Of a stretch of 64,000 nt of DNA, positions 37,301 through 46,980 are shown piece by piece. The DNA comes from Nectonema munidae (Eukaryota > Nematomorpha > Nectonematoida > Nectonematidae): the NCBI GenBank assembly GCA_030549495.1, contig JAUIRK010000635.1, forward strand, positions 1-64,000, in the 5' to 3' direction. Both the position numbers and the translations under genes were made by a program. The notes below the pieces were generated by a model, which did no database searches, was not told the origin of the DNA, and saw only the letters and a list, made by a program, of their open reading frames with translations. Position 1 is the stretch's first letter. Each line of letters starts with the position of its first letter.

Positions 37301-40300
37301 ATTTATATTTTTCCCATTCTAAACTATATATTGTTTTTATGAATCTGCAGTATTAATCCATTTAATAAACGAATGCGAAATAAATTGGGGATTTTGGGAA
37401 AGCTACTGGTCCAAGACATCCCAAATATATGCTAAATGCGTGTCCTTGCTAACAATAACGCATATAAAGAAAATGCAATATGGCCTAGCTTTCCTTAATT
37501 CTTTTAAAAGCTAAACTTAATTGACAGATCAATTTTAAAATGATCCAATTGCATTTCTCAAGCCCAAGATGAAATGTCGCAACAATAAGATAACGATTTC
37601 CTTTTTTATTAACGAACACATATTTAGATGTCACCTCTGATCTTCCATCTACAGATAACGGATAGACAATAACCACTTTACGCTCTGCCTAACACAATGT
37701 TTTTCCCAACAAGAACAAAATAGCACAATTTAATTGCCTCAATTAATTAAGCTTAGCCAAAAAACATCTTCCTTGAACAAAAAAAGTTAATTTAAATTTA
37801 AATACTACATTAATTGATAAAGCTAAATAAAATTTTTATTGGTAGAAGATAAAATTTATAAAAAGATGATATTACACCAGATTCTTCTCCAACTTCGCCT
37901 CTTACTAAGGAAGGCATTCAGAAAAAACCAATAAAATTTTTGTGAATATAATTGAAGAATGTAAACCATTCTTTGAATTCATTTTTAATGCAAATTACAT
38001 TATAGAAAAAAATGGAAGTATATTTTTCTATTGTTCGATCTGATGACAGAAATTAGAGCATGTAATCCGGCTGATACACTTTCATCTAAGTCAAGAGCAT
38101 TGCATACTTAATTTGTTCTGCATTGTGGTTGTAGAAACAGAGAAAAAGTCCAAGCTCTTATGAAAGGGGTCTTATATTAAGTACGAGAGAGAGAGAAAAA
38201 TTATGCAAACTTGGGATGTTGAAAGAATAATAGCGCTACCATATTTCATTGTGTTATCTTTTAAAAAAATAGCTTTTTATGCTTCGCTGTAATAATAGGA
38301 TAGACGTAAAAAGGCCTCTTCCGTTTAGAGATACTTTCTAGGATTTGTGGAAAGATATGCATTCTTTGACAGAAATGAACGATGTATGTTAGATGCAAAA
38401 AATTTCAGATCTGTGAATGATCTAGTTTAGGGGTGCCAAACCTTTTACAGCGCTAAATATGGTGTTTCCTGAAGATGATCATTTAAGGAAAAATAAAAGA
38501 ATAAAACTTTCCGACCACTATGGTCTTCAATACATCAACCACTTTTATACAAATTTGCTATCAGATGTAACTCTATAAAAAATATTAGTGATGAAAATTG
38601 AATCATATAAAGTTCATACACAAATTCGGTTTGAAAAATTTCAAGTGAGTAATATACTCCTACGCTTTATCAATTTTCCCAGCATCATTTTATTTAAAAT
38701 TTTCAAAAAAGAAATTTTTTCTTTATTATTTATGTAAGAACTGCTGAAAACTGTTTTTATTGGCATTAGGTTTCTCAGTATCGAAGATCTGTAAAAAGAA
38801 TTAAAAAATTTTTAACATACAAAGTGTTCAATGGTTTAAGAAAAATTCAGTATTAACTATGATCCAGTTAACGAATGCCTAAAATTTGTGAATGGCAAGC
38901 GGATATCCGATACACCACTACTGCAAAATATCATCATACTTTAATGGCAGGGCCGCCCTGATGTTTTCTTGGACAGGTGGCAAAAACATTAAAACAAGGG
39001 CCCTCAATATGAACTTGGCCCATGTTTTGAATAAAACAGTATCTATCAGTCTCTCTGTCAGCGTCTGTGCCTTTATCATCATGTGACTATAGAGCAGTGT
39101 TTCCCAAACTTTTACGATTCAATGCCCACTTAGAAGACATTTTACAAAGAAACTCTCCCTAGGTAACATTACTACAAAGAAGCGCCCTTTTGGACGACAT
39201 TATTTCAAGAAATTTCTGTATACTTAGTTTGGTAGTATTAGGTTTTTTAAATACTTAGTTTGGCGTTTATCTTCCAAATTGAAATGTTTGGTTTCATGTT
39301 ACTGATATTAATCCTAGCACTTCCTTTCTTCACTTAAAATTTTCACAAATTTTCTTGTTCTTTTAACTTTTTCAAGTTTTTTACTTTGGACTTATTCATA
39401 TTGTTCACGTCCATCTTACAAGGAAATGGCTCACTGTTAGTTATGTGAACTTTGGTTGTGTTATAATTGAAGGTTCAATGATGTTATTGCTAAATATTAC
39501 TCATTGGGGTTTCGTTGGTCTTATAAAAGTTGTATCCTCATTCTCTAACAAGTTAACATGAAATCTTTCTTCTCCTTCCAATGTTTACGCAGATCACAGT
39601 TTTCACTTTCCTAAAATTCAGAAGAATCATAGTTTCTTTCATTCCCTCTCAAATAAATTCCAGCCTAAGCTATCTCTTGTTGTTGAGGACTATTTTTTCG
39701 TAGTCGAAAAAAATCACGACGTTATTTTTTTGTAAGTTAAACATACAACAGGTTATGATAGCTACTAGTGATGGTATTTGGTGGAAATCAACCGATCATA
39801 ATGTGTGAATAAGTGCCGACTGATTCACCGTAACCGAACAGCAGTTCACCGATTAAGTCAACTCGCAAAACCTTTAGAAAATTATGATAAATTTATACGT
39901 ATATAAATACTTTTTAGTTTTAACTATTGTTATACAGTTACAGTGTCTTGTGTAATTATATAACGTTTTTTAAAAACCGCATGGCATACATTTTTTTTCT
40001 TGTTCTATTACTTGTAATTATGCTCTCATAAAGCTGTCCTTAATTTTTTTCGGTTTCCTTGACGAACTATTTTTATATCTATGGACTAAAAATTAACCTG
40101 TTAAAAGATATTACCGAATGAATTAACCGCGGTTAACAAAAATACGGCTAATTACCATCACTAATTGCTACAAAGCAATAACTTTTCGCTCTTCTTCAGA
40201 TTAAAAACAAGTCCAGCAATCGTCTACATCAAGGGTACTCAACCTTTTTTCTACCATGGCCCCCTTTTTGCGCAAATATTAGTGTAAGGCCCCATAAAGT

Positions 40301-42802
40301 TTTTCATATATTTTTCTATTTTTTAGAGGTCAAAAATGAAAATTCGTAACTTTTTCATGAAGTTATTCATTCAAACAACATAACATCAAAGCAAAAAAAC
40401 TGTAAAATTCCTTCAAAAATTATAGAGCTTCCAATTGAGTCTTTTTTACTTCATATTAACGGTCTAAACCTAGTAGATGTGGAAACAAAACTATAAAAAA
40501 AGTTCATGAAAATAGAATTTTCATATAAAGTTTCAAGATATAGTTGCTAAAATAGTTTTTGCATCATATGTATATAATATAGAAAAATCGACAAAGCTTT
40601 GGGGCATTTTTATAAATAAAAATGAGTCTTTTCGTCAACTTACTTTTTTAATTTAATCATTCATCTAAATCAATAGGAACTTATAACTTGTTTTGTGACT
40701 TCTCTACGATCTGATATATTGTATTTAAATCATATTTTTTTCTGTGGCCCCCTTAAAATTTCTTGTGGCCCCTCAGGGGGCTATATGGCCCACATTGAGA
40801 AACCCTGGACTCTAGATGCGCAACATAACATACCATGCGTCTTGCACTTAGCCAAAAAGAGTCTCGAATCGCAAAATAATTGAAACTAAACAGGAACAAA
40901 TATCTCATTAGTTTTAAGCTTTAAATAATTATTCATTAATGTTAAAAAAATATATATATTTTTTTTATTTTTTGCCAGGAGTGGGATGAATTTTTCTTCG
41001 GGACCTAAAAAGTTAAGAACCAAAACTCACTTTCATTATTATTATAGGCATTGAATACGACTTTTTATATTCAGTCGATGCAAACAAAATTGATAGAAAA
41101 ATGTCGTTTTGAAGCATCTTTGTTACCTTTTTATCATTAAACCATAACATTTTCTCTGTTAACCTTTTCCTAATGAATTAGTAATTGTAGAAATGGTTTC
41201 TTGGGTTCATATCTGCATATCGAGAGTACTTTCTTTACATACTTTAACACGGCCCACATATAAATAAAAGTATATAAGAAAAAGATTTAAGGAGGAAAGT
41301 AATCAAGTTTGGCCTAGGGCGCCAATGCAAATAAATCCGGTCCTGATATTCAAAGAGTAGTGAAGTTTTTATTTTACTAACTAGTTAAACGGTGTTTCTT
41401 TAAATGTCAACTGATTGCGCTGTTGACAGATGGCGAGCCCAATAACCGCGCTAAAAAATTATTGGGGAGGGGGGGGGCAATAAAAATTTACATTATGGAA
41501 AAAATTTATTATCTTATGAGAAGAGGGCGCTAAAAGTACTATATTAATTACAAAAACAAATTGTTATAAAGGCATTTAATCATTTTCAAACAGTTTTATT
41601 TCCAATATATGGCATAAATTTTCCCAAAGTTACTTGAACAGCTATATGTCTTTATAATTTTTTCTTAAGTTTAGACACTTGGGGCAAGTTGAAAATTTTC
41701 AGGGGAGGGGTAAAAAATAAAACTAAGGGGGGGGGGCACTTGCCCCAAAAATATATAGATAGCGCGGGCTCTGGGCAAGCCCCTTTTGTGTATAGAAGAA
41801 GAAGAAGAAATTTTTTCCTTTTGTGTATAGAATAATCAGAACCACTTCATTTTAGAAAAAATAGAAAATCACTGTATATATATATACATATGATAAAGAA
41901 AAAAAATCAGAATTTTATTTAAAGAGGGACGTGTCCAAAAATATTTGCTTTACCAGAATCTACATGCTTTGAATTCTAAGAGACTCTTTTTGATTTAAAT
42001 CCTATATCGGTAACACGCCCTTTACTTGAAATATTTGTGATTCAAAAATCCGAAAATCTTATTGCAGTGAATGTGTAAATACTAGGATAGTCGTTGTCGG
42101 AGAAGAATATTCTTCCATGCCTGGACAGATATGATATCTAAACGAGGATCACTGCATCAATACCCCAATTTTGTCATCAACTAATACTTATATTAAAATG
42201 AATGCTTAGAGATTTCACATTCTAAAACTCTCAGTTTAACAATGATACCTTCATCGTACACATAAGTTGACTGATAAAGGTATAAATATTTGAAAAAAAT
42301 AGTTGTCATTCTCTTTGTATTTTGTCAAAAATTTATCTCTACGTTAAGTTAAAAGATTAAATGTATGCTCAATCCAAACAAGTGAATTTAGTATTTCAAA
42401 CTTAAATACGATATAGGAAAGGCAAGGGTATAGCAAAATAAATTGGTTAAAAATTACCTGATAAGCAGAAACTAAATTATTTTCATAGAAAACTGGGATA
42501 TAAACATGAGCCGAGGTTAAGACAACGCCAAAATATGCCAAAAATATAACGATATAATTGATGCCATCAAAAAAAACCTCCGTTGGAAGACCCAACAAAG
42601 TAATGGCTGACATAAAAGAGGCCACAAGAGAGGCAGAAGTAGAAAAAGCGCCCATTTTTTGATTACCCAAGAAAAATTCTTTCGTAGTATTCTGTTTCTT
42701 AAAACAACCATAAAAGATTCCAATCATAGTTGATATGAAAAAAAGGAGAAACCATATGACATAGTCCAATGTATCGAACATTTGAGTTCCAGTAGCTAAC
42801 AT
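20806..42802 (-). CDS. Sodium:solute symporter, SLC5 family (monocarboxylate/multivitamin-like), 14 exons
   Basis: A plasma-membrane carrier expected to drive uptake of a small organic anion or vitamin with Na+. Fourteen exons (42458-42802, 35877-35942, 35282-35333, 35159-35226, 33613-33767, 32013-32153, 31833-31962, 30074-30159, 28424-28610, 25234-25320, 21712-21857, 21512-21621, 20959-21101, 20806-20907) have GT-AG borders and matching phases. Together they give 605 residues, the usual family length. About 13 hydrophobic segments are seen. Family landmarks: [20 protein letters not shown] (about 43-62), [23 protein letters not shown], and [11 protein letters not shown] near 348-358 (Na+-site serines). 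The start ATG has no in-frame ATG upstream before a stop, and G at -3. Exact substrate is inferred only at subfamily level. The two weakest calls are the last exon and the acceptor of exon 13. No promoter was recognised upstream. Confidence 0.9.
20959..21101 (-). CDS. SLC5-like gene, exon 13 (525-572)
   Basis: [20 protein letters not shown], then a lysine- and glutamate-rich cytoplasmic tail. Donor GTAAGA. The acceptor (TTGAATGATAG) has a weak pyrimidine tract, but the frame and the family's post-helix KP-x-D pattern support it. Confidence 0.75.
21512..21621 (-). CDS. SLC5-like gene, exon 12 (488-524)
   Basis: Contains [20 protein letters not shown] and ILISLLT, the last membrane segment. 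Acceptor ATATCTTTTCAG, donor GTCAGT. Phase agrees with both neighbours. Confidence 0.85.
21712..21857 (-). CDS. SLC5-like gene, exon 11 (440-487)
   Basis: [20 protein letters not shown], then a predicted outside loop with N-glycosylation sequons NKS and NST. Acceptor CTATTTTCAG, donor GTAAGA. Confidence 0.85.
22316..22351. repeat. 36-base G homopolymer
   Basis: Thirty-six consecutive G followed by AGGGGGAGAG, inside the 3' part of the Tigger element. It could form a G-quadruplex or be a sequencing/assembly artefact. Confidence 0.9.
22567..24051 (-). pseudogene. Tigger transposase, near complete, with an internal deletion (copy C)
   Basis: Starts at ATG (24051) with [20 protein letters not shown], the psq/CENP-B helix-turn-helix ([17 protein letters not shown]). 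In a shifted frame, [20 protein letters not shown] and [17 protein letters not shown] form the second DNA-binding domain. Then come [13 protein letters not shown] (first Asp), [30 protein letters not shown] and [12 protein letters not shown] (second Asp). The block expected next, with LPPNTTSxLQPxDAG and the third Asp, is missing between about 23215 and 23190. Reading resumes with [15 protein letters not shown] and a long acidic tail to 22567. It closely parallels copy A at 1-1223. Inactive by deletion and frameshifts. Confidence 0.85.
24208..24342 (+). mobile_element. tRNA-derived SINE, copy 2, inside Tigger copy C
   Basis: GTGACCGATTGGTTAGAACG (A-box region) and TCTCGGGTTCGATTCTGC (B-box) are at tRNA spacing. 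Then comes the family tail CATAGCTCGATGTCAGCGGT with GTGCCGTATCGATGAAAATA. It is the best-preserved tRNA-like head of the four copies. I find no convincing acceptor-stem pairing, so it is not a tRNA gene. Confidence 0.75.
25036..25180 (-). mobile_element. tRNA-derived SINE, copy 4 (minus strand)
   Basis: On the minus strand it reads GTCTTGGATTCGATCCAACA (B-box), then CATAGTTCGACACAAGCTGA and GCAATTGTGCCCTATCAATA, parallel to the tail of the copy at 33.9 kb. It lies in intron 10, only about 55 bp downstream of exon 10. Confidence 0.65.
25234..25320 (-). CDS. SLC5-like gene, exon 10 (411-439)
   Basis: [20 protein letters not shown] then MFFPWANSI, acceptor TTCCTTTTAG, donor GTAAGT. The [15 protein letters not shown] helix is highly conserved in SLC5 proteins. 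Confidence 0.93.
25660..25763. repeat. One end of a hAT-type MITE
   Basis: Read from the right, CAGCGTTTTCCAAACTGTCG and GACCCTTCAGTGGGTCGCGT, followed by CTCTAGAG outside. This is the CAG-NG-TTCCCAAACT type of hAT terminus at an nTCTAGAn-like target. The other end was not found. Confidence 0.4.
26798..27610. repeat. GGAGTCGGA-bounded dispersed repeat
   Basis: TGGAGTCGGAGTCGATCGAG at the left and, reverse-complemented, TGGAGTCGGAAAAATATTTT at the right suggest an inverted pair about 800 bp apart. GGAGTCGGA-type words recur near 13385 and 36445. No coding capacity. It lies in intron 9 of the symporter gene. Confidence 0.4.
28424..28610 (-). CDS. SLC5-like gene, exon 9 (348-410)
   Basis: [20 protein letters not shown], then a loop and a long hydrophobic segment ending GGLLQ before GTGAAA. 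This exon holds the Na+-binding serines of the family. Confidence 0.93.
29556..29832. mobile_element. hAT-type MITE in intron 8
   Basis: Perfect 8-bp duplication CTGAGGAC on both sides (29548-29555 and 29833-29840). Ends: CAAGGCCGGCCCTAGTG and, reverse-complemented, CAGGGCCGGCCTTAGGC. GC-rich ends and an AT-rich 277-bp body without coding capacity. Confidence 0.9.
30074..30159 (-). CDS. SLC5-like gene, exon 8 (320-347)
   Basis: [20 protein letters not shown] and ASLFSAAL, ending with AG that joins C of the next exon to make Ser. Acceptor TTTTTTCAG, donor GTTTCC. Confidence 0.92.
31833..31962 (-). CDS. SLC5-like gene, exon 7 (276-319)
   Basis: [20 protein letters not shown], then a His-containing loop ending NKGDQ before GTCAATG. 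Acceptor TTTGCTATAG. Confidence 0.9.
32013..32153 (-). CDS. SLC5-like gene, exon 6 (229-275)
   Basis: [20 protein letters not shown] then [18 protein letters not shown]. Donor GTAAAT, phase 2. A stronger-looking GTAAGT lies upstream, inside the CKS codons, but using it would drop conserved residues. Confidence 0.9.
32923..33182. mobile_element. hAT-type MITE in intron 5
   Basis: Perfect 8-bp duplication GTACCCTG (32915-32922 and 33183-33190). Ends: CAGAGCCAATTAAATTTTGG and, reverse-complemented, CAGTGCCCGCGCTAAGC. The 260-bp body has CCCCCC tracts near both ends and no coding capacity. Confidence 0.9.
33380..33501. mobile_element. TTAA-flanked MITE, copy 2
   Basis: TTAA at both edges. Starts TTAACCCGTTAACGCCCAAT and carries the same ~100-bp core as 2814-2949 (AAAATCGTCTGCGTTTATCA, CTCTTTAATACAAATCTTCT), but lacks the last ten or so bases. 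It lies in intron 5, about 110 bp from exon 5. Confidence 0.65.
33613..33767 (-). CDS. SLC5-like gene, exon 5 (178-228)
   Basis: [20 protein letters not shown] and the following hydrophobic segment, ending NIF plus two bases before GTTTAT. The acceptor is [18 protein letters not shown] is a family signature. Confidence 0.92.
33880..34023 (+). mobile_element. tRNA-derived SINE, copy 3, in intron 4
   Basis: AGTGTATGGTTAGATACTGG (A-box region), CTTGGGTTCGATATAGCATC (B-box), then CGTAGTTCGATATAAGCGGC and GTGTCCTTTCGATGAAATGA. This copy best shows the shared tail. Confidence 0.7.
35159..35226 (-). CDS. SLC5-like gene, exon 4 (155-177)
   Basis: [20 protein letters not shown] followed by TTL, acceptor TTTTTGTAG, donor GTAAGG. 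Membrane segment 5. Phase 0 at the end. Confidence 0.9.
35282..35333 (-). CDS. SLC5-like gene, exon 3 (138-154)
   Basis: [17 protein letters not shown], acceptor TATATCTTAG, donor GTAATT. Ends in phase 1. Confidence 0.9.
35877..35942 (-). CDS. SLC5-like gene, exon 2 (116-137)
   Basis: [20 protein letters not shown] plus QM, following TTTTTTCAG and ending before GTATCT. The Y-L-x-L-R-F-N-K loop is strongly conserved in SLC5 proteins. Phase 0 at both ends. Confidence 0.92.
35943..39765. other. Intron 1, right part: no gene recognised
   Basis: AT-rich intronic sequence. Holds a GGAGTCGGAATCC word near 36445, a TAGAGGTGGGCTTGAC end-like word near 36475, and possible single hAT-type ends at 38947 (CAGGGCCGCCCTG) and 39095 (CAGTGTTTCCCAAACTTTT preceded by CTATAGAG). 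I could not pair these. Confidence 0.4.
39766..40163. mobile_element. hAT-type MITE in intron 1
   Basis: Flanking octamers ATAGCTAC (39758-39765) and ATTGCTAC (40164-40171) agree at seven of eight positions. The ends TAGTGATGGTATTTGG and, reverse-complemented, TAGTGATGGTAATTAG share eleven bases. The 398-bp body has no coding capacity. Confidence 0.8.
40230..40807. mobile_element. hAT-type MITE in intron 1 (CAxGGGT ends)
   Basis: Left end CAAGGGTACTCAACCTTTTT. Right end, reverse-complemented, CAGGGTTTCTCAATGTGGGC. GGCCCCC-rich subterminal blocks lie on both sides. Flanking octamers GTCTACAT and GACTCTAG are only loosely alike. No coding capacity. Confidence 0.6.
41426..41773. repeat. Probable MITE with G-rich ends
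   Basis: GCGAGCCCAATAACCGCGCT with a G run at the left, and AGATAGCGCGGGCTCTG preceded by a G run at the right, form a loose inverted pair. The right end resembles the end of the MITE at 32923-33182. No clear target duplication. Confidence 0.4.
42458..42802 (-). CDS. SLC5-like gene, exon 1 (residues 1-115)
   Basis: Starts at ATG ([20 protein letters not shown]). Carries membrane segments 1-3 and the loop [11 protein letters not shown], ending NNLVSAYQ before GTAATT. Phase 0. Confidence 0.92.
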
Positions 42803-43299
42803 ATCTCTCTTGTTTATCGAATAGACATAACTTGAAATGGAAATAATTTATTTATATTATGCATGGCGTAATATAGAATGCTGTTTCTGATGATAGAAGT
42901 GCAAGGTTAAGAGCACCACTGTTGACATATGCTTGAAAATGAAGAATAGATATGCCCTGAGGATATTGTTAAAAGGAACACAAACCCTTGATTAACATCT
43001 AAACCACATTGTTAGAAGTTATATATAGCAGATATATAGCTTTTCTTCATACAGAAAGAGGAGTAAAGAAATTTATCCAATTTGATTCTAGAAGAAGTTG
43101 ACTACAATTTTAATACCGTTAATCCTTGCAGTGATCATATTGTTGCTTCAACACTACAAAGCATTCATATGCATACATATGAGGCTTGGGAAGAAGGAAA
43201 GTGTTGACGTCATATATTTCATTCTAGGCGAATGCCTGCAGTAGGCGAGTGTCTGAAGATTATAAGCTCATGCCACATGTGTCATGGGTTCTAGGAGAT
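42803..43299. other. Upstream of the symporter start; no promoter recognised
   Basis: AT-rich. On the minus strand an in-frame stop precedes the ATG without an intervening ATG. No TATA box or initiator could be assigned with confidence. Confidence 0.35.
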
Positions 43300-44442
43300 T
43301 GTCAAGAAAGCAAGAAAGACACTTTAGAATTAAAAAAAGACACTTTAGATTCGAATTTGAAAAGGACACTTTAGAATTTAAAAAAGACCGTTTAGAACTA
43401 AAAATGGTATATATATATTAGGAACTTGGCAAAGCTCCAGGGGCATTTTATATAACTCTGTGCTGCGCCAAGATACTTATATTTAAATGTAAGGTTTTAA
43501 ATTGGCAAATTTAATAAACTTTGTTATTGAAATTTCACAAAATTTGGTATATTTTCATTTTCCATGTACAAAACGAATGTATTAAAATTTCAAGACATTT
43601 CAATTAATATTTCTCATAGCACCTGATGGGTAAAATCCACACTTTTGGTATATATGCGTCTATATATATGTATGAAAAATGGCTTTTGCCTCCCTAAATC
43701 GAGTTTATCTTTAAATATAGATAAAATGGCGCTGAGTCTTCATAAATAAAAGTTGTAAAGAAAATAAATTGAAAACGTTGAATAAATCTTTTATTTAACA
43801 AAATACTAGCAATTTTGTTAAAAAAATTAATAATTGCTAGTATTTTGTTAAATAAAAGATTTATTCAACGTTATCTTTAAATAGTTATTACTTTAGAATT
43901 TTCGTTATGAGTTTTCAATATTTTAAGACATATTGCATCTTTATTTTTATGCATCAATTTATAACAAGTAATCTTTTTTTACTTATGTAGGAAGGCCATT
44001 TCATTTATTATCATTTTTTGTTAGACATATTATTATAATCAGTTTAAAACTAATCTCCTTCAAATTTAATTACATGACTAAAATTTACATCCAAATTTAC
44101 TTCTAAAATATACAATTTTTACTTTGACGTAATAACTTTTGAACGGCTCTAGATATTAGTTACATAGAAAATTTGTTCTTATCAATTTCTAATCGGATAA
44201 GTATTTTGCACCTTCAAGCAAAAAAATATCAAAAGTAATTTTTTTTAAAATTTTTATAGAAAAAAAAACAGGTTTTTTTCACTACAAATATATATGCATG
44301 GCGGTGACGAAAATATACTACGCTAACACCATTTTCTATGCATGATGATGATGAGAAAAATTAAGCAGAGAGATAAAGAAACTTGTAAAATGACACGTGT
44401 AAATGATTTATGTTTCTTCTTGCTTTTGTAGCTTTCTTGACA
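43300..44442. repeat. TGTCAAGAAAGC-bounded repeat containing a hairpin
   Basis: TGTCAAGAAAGC at the left and GCTTTCTTGACA at the right are exact 12-bp inverted repeats 1.14 kb apart. Inside are four ~22-bp repeats of AAAGACACTTTAGAATT (43317-43402) and the perfect hairpin at 43774-43872. Possibly a non-autonomous transposon. No clear target duplication. Confidence 0.45.
43774..43872. repeat. Perfect 41-bp-arm hairpin
   Basis: The arms 43774-43814 and 43832-43872 are exact reverse complements over all 41 bases. They run from AACGTTGAATAAATCTTTTA to ACTAGCAATT and are separated by a 17-bp loop. Confidence 0.95.
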
Positions 44443-45264
44443 AAGCAAACGGAAAGTTTCCCTACATGGAAAATTTCCCTACAGTTGAATCTTCTTATCT
44501 CGCTAGATAAATAATCTTTAACACATGCTTGATTATGAGAAGCAAAAAACTTCCTTACATTGAAAAGTAGCTTACATTGTAATTATACGTTGGCTACAAC
44601 ACGAGAATTGTGTATGAGTTTATATGATGCTTGCAATAATAGGAAATCACATAAGAGATGCAATTCATTTCCTATAAATGTACAACGATTTAAAACAGTT
44701 TCATTTTAGTTTCACCGTTACAACGCTCTAGTTCCCCTTTTTCTATATTCGAATAATAAACATCCATATACCAAATGCATTTGAATGGCTACAAATATTG
44801 TACTAACAGAGTTTTTATTTCCACTATTCATTATCGTTGTGTCAAGAAGTCTTGTCCAGGTATACTTTTTATGCCCTTATATTTTTGATGTTATTTTACA
44901 TCTTTGATTCACTCATATTTTACAGAAAATATTAAGTGCAATAAGAACTAGTTTTATATGCTATCACATGTACATTTTTAATGTTAATTTGAAATAGAGA
45001 TACTCAATTTTATATTTATATTTCAATAAAATTTGTGATGTTTTGAAAAGGTAAAATTATTGCTCGAAATGATCCAACACCATTTTGAAATTTATTGAAC
45101 ACAATCACGAGAAGATAAATGAAAGAATAGAAAAATTCGATGAAAACATTAAAATAGATGCCAGTAAATCGCTTAAAGCGACAAGCAAAATATACCAGTA
45201 AACTTTTTTCGTTTGTATTTACGCTTTTATTGTTTTATTTGTTCAAAGGGATAACATAACGATA

Positions 45265-46615
45265 TTGAATTATGAAGATAGAAACGAAATGATTTCCAAA
45301 CAAAGTATTGTGAGGAAAATCAGATATAATAAGAGAAGAACTAAGCCTCCTAAAGAAATAAATTTTTGTATACCTGAAAAATTTACAAATGCAAATGGAA
45401 TTAAATTTCTACAACTAGACAGTTTTACTGCTGCGAATAAAAGATTGTTAATATTCCATGGGAAAATACTCCGTCATTTGACACAAACATCTACCATAAA
45501 TGAAATTTATATTGATGGGACCTTCAAAAAAGCTCTAAATCTTTTCTGTCAAATTATAACTATTCATGCTTAATAAAACACAAGTGCCAATTTTATATGC
45601 TATTGCCTGTAATAAAAAGCAACAAACATACAAGTAACCTTTTTCATTAATTATTATTTTTCCATAAATACAAATATATGTATATATAAGGACGATTTTT
45701 GATCACTTAAAAGCTTGCATAAATGTTGGTGACTTATATCACCATTATAAGAGGTATAATGGGTGACTGAACAAGCTATTATTTCAGCTGCTAGAGACGT
45801 AAGGACAAAACTGTATTTTCTTTTATTTTTTACCTTTGATTTCAGTCTTTCAGTAATGTGACATTTCACGGATGTTATTTTTATTACTGTCAAAGCATAT
45901 ATAGGAAGCTCTCGCAACTGGGCTTCACTTCAACATACTCAAAAATTTCTCTTTCAGGAAAAGCATCAAAATGTTTCCTGCTATTGCTTTTCTACCAGAA
46001 ATTGAAGTACTTCTTTATTATAATATCATTCATAAACTTTATTGGTATAAAAGATTAAGGTTGCGTATAGAAAAATCAAAATTATGATGAATATTTTTCA
46101 TTTGGAAGACTTTTTTTCATATTTTGAGAATAATTGGCTTAGTATACATTTATGGAACATTTTTAAAAGAAAAATAAGGACAAATAATCACTGTGAAGGT
46201 TTTCATAACAGGTATTTTTATTTTAAAAATTTATATCTAGTATTATAACTATGTTTTTTAGTTTGAAATCTAGTCTGATATATGATAAAACTACAGTATG
46301 GGAGGTGATTGGTTTTTTTTGAAAAACGAAGAAAGGCTTTGGATAGATATTCCTGAAATAGAATCTGTCAATTCGCAGTATAATTGGAGTGGTGGTAAAA
46401 AATATAGAAAAGAAGTTCAAGATATAATGATAGAGAATATATACGAAGAATATTTTTCAGATAAGAATCTGTACATGTTTTTAAGTAGAATTTCGTTGTA
46501 TATTTCTTCACCTTCAAACGTGGACACTTCCAATACAATGGATGAGTTTTCTGTTTATTTTTCTGTTTTGATTACACGACCTTCTTTTAATATTTCCTCA
46601 ATTTTCAATAATTGA
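45265..46615 (+). pseudogene. MULE transposase remnant (copy A)
   Basis: INEIYIDGTFKKALNLFCQI, with TIHA after it (about 45500-45570), is the first catalytic block of the MULE domain. MTFHGCYFYYCQSIYRKLSQ (45858 on) is the C-rich block, YFENNWLSIHLWNIFKRK and NNHCEGFH (about 46110-46205) the C-terminal block, and FFLKNEERLWIDIPEIESVN with NWSGGKK the tail to 46615. GT at 46212 and AG at 46260-46261 delimit a 50-bp intron that rejoins the two blocks in phase, and copy B has the same one. The middle, with the second catalytic Asp, is decayed by stops and deletion. Confidence 0.75.
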
Positions 46616-46980
46616 TAAGCTTGTATTTTGATTTCTTTTGTGTGAATAAATTATTTTCCACTGTCTGTATGTTTATTTGCAAACACATGTCCTGATATAA
46701 TATAAATGAGGTATGAATATTGTTTGTCAAACCAAATAATCTAGTTGCATTGGTTTTTACCTTGCCTCAATAAGTAAACCACAGATATTACAATTAAAAT
46801 GCTTAAGAATGAAAAAATTTAATTGAATTTTTTTCGAACTTTCGCGAACCTCTAAAAACGCTAATACGTAATTTATTGTACTATTGTTTTTGCTAATGCG
46901 TTATTGTAATACGTCTTTAGGACTTCACAAAGCTATTATTTTTTATTGGTTAGTGCAAACGTCAATCAATAGTACTCGTC

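Noticed and set aside
38947-41345. One large hAT element from CAGGGCCGCC to GGTCCTG
   Set aside because: The ends look related, but flanking octamers do not match and complete MITEs lie between. Probably unrelated ends.
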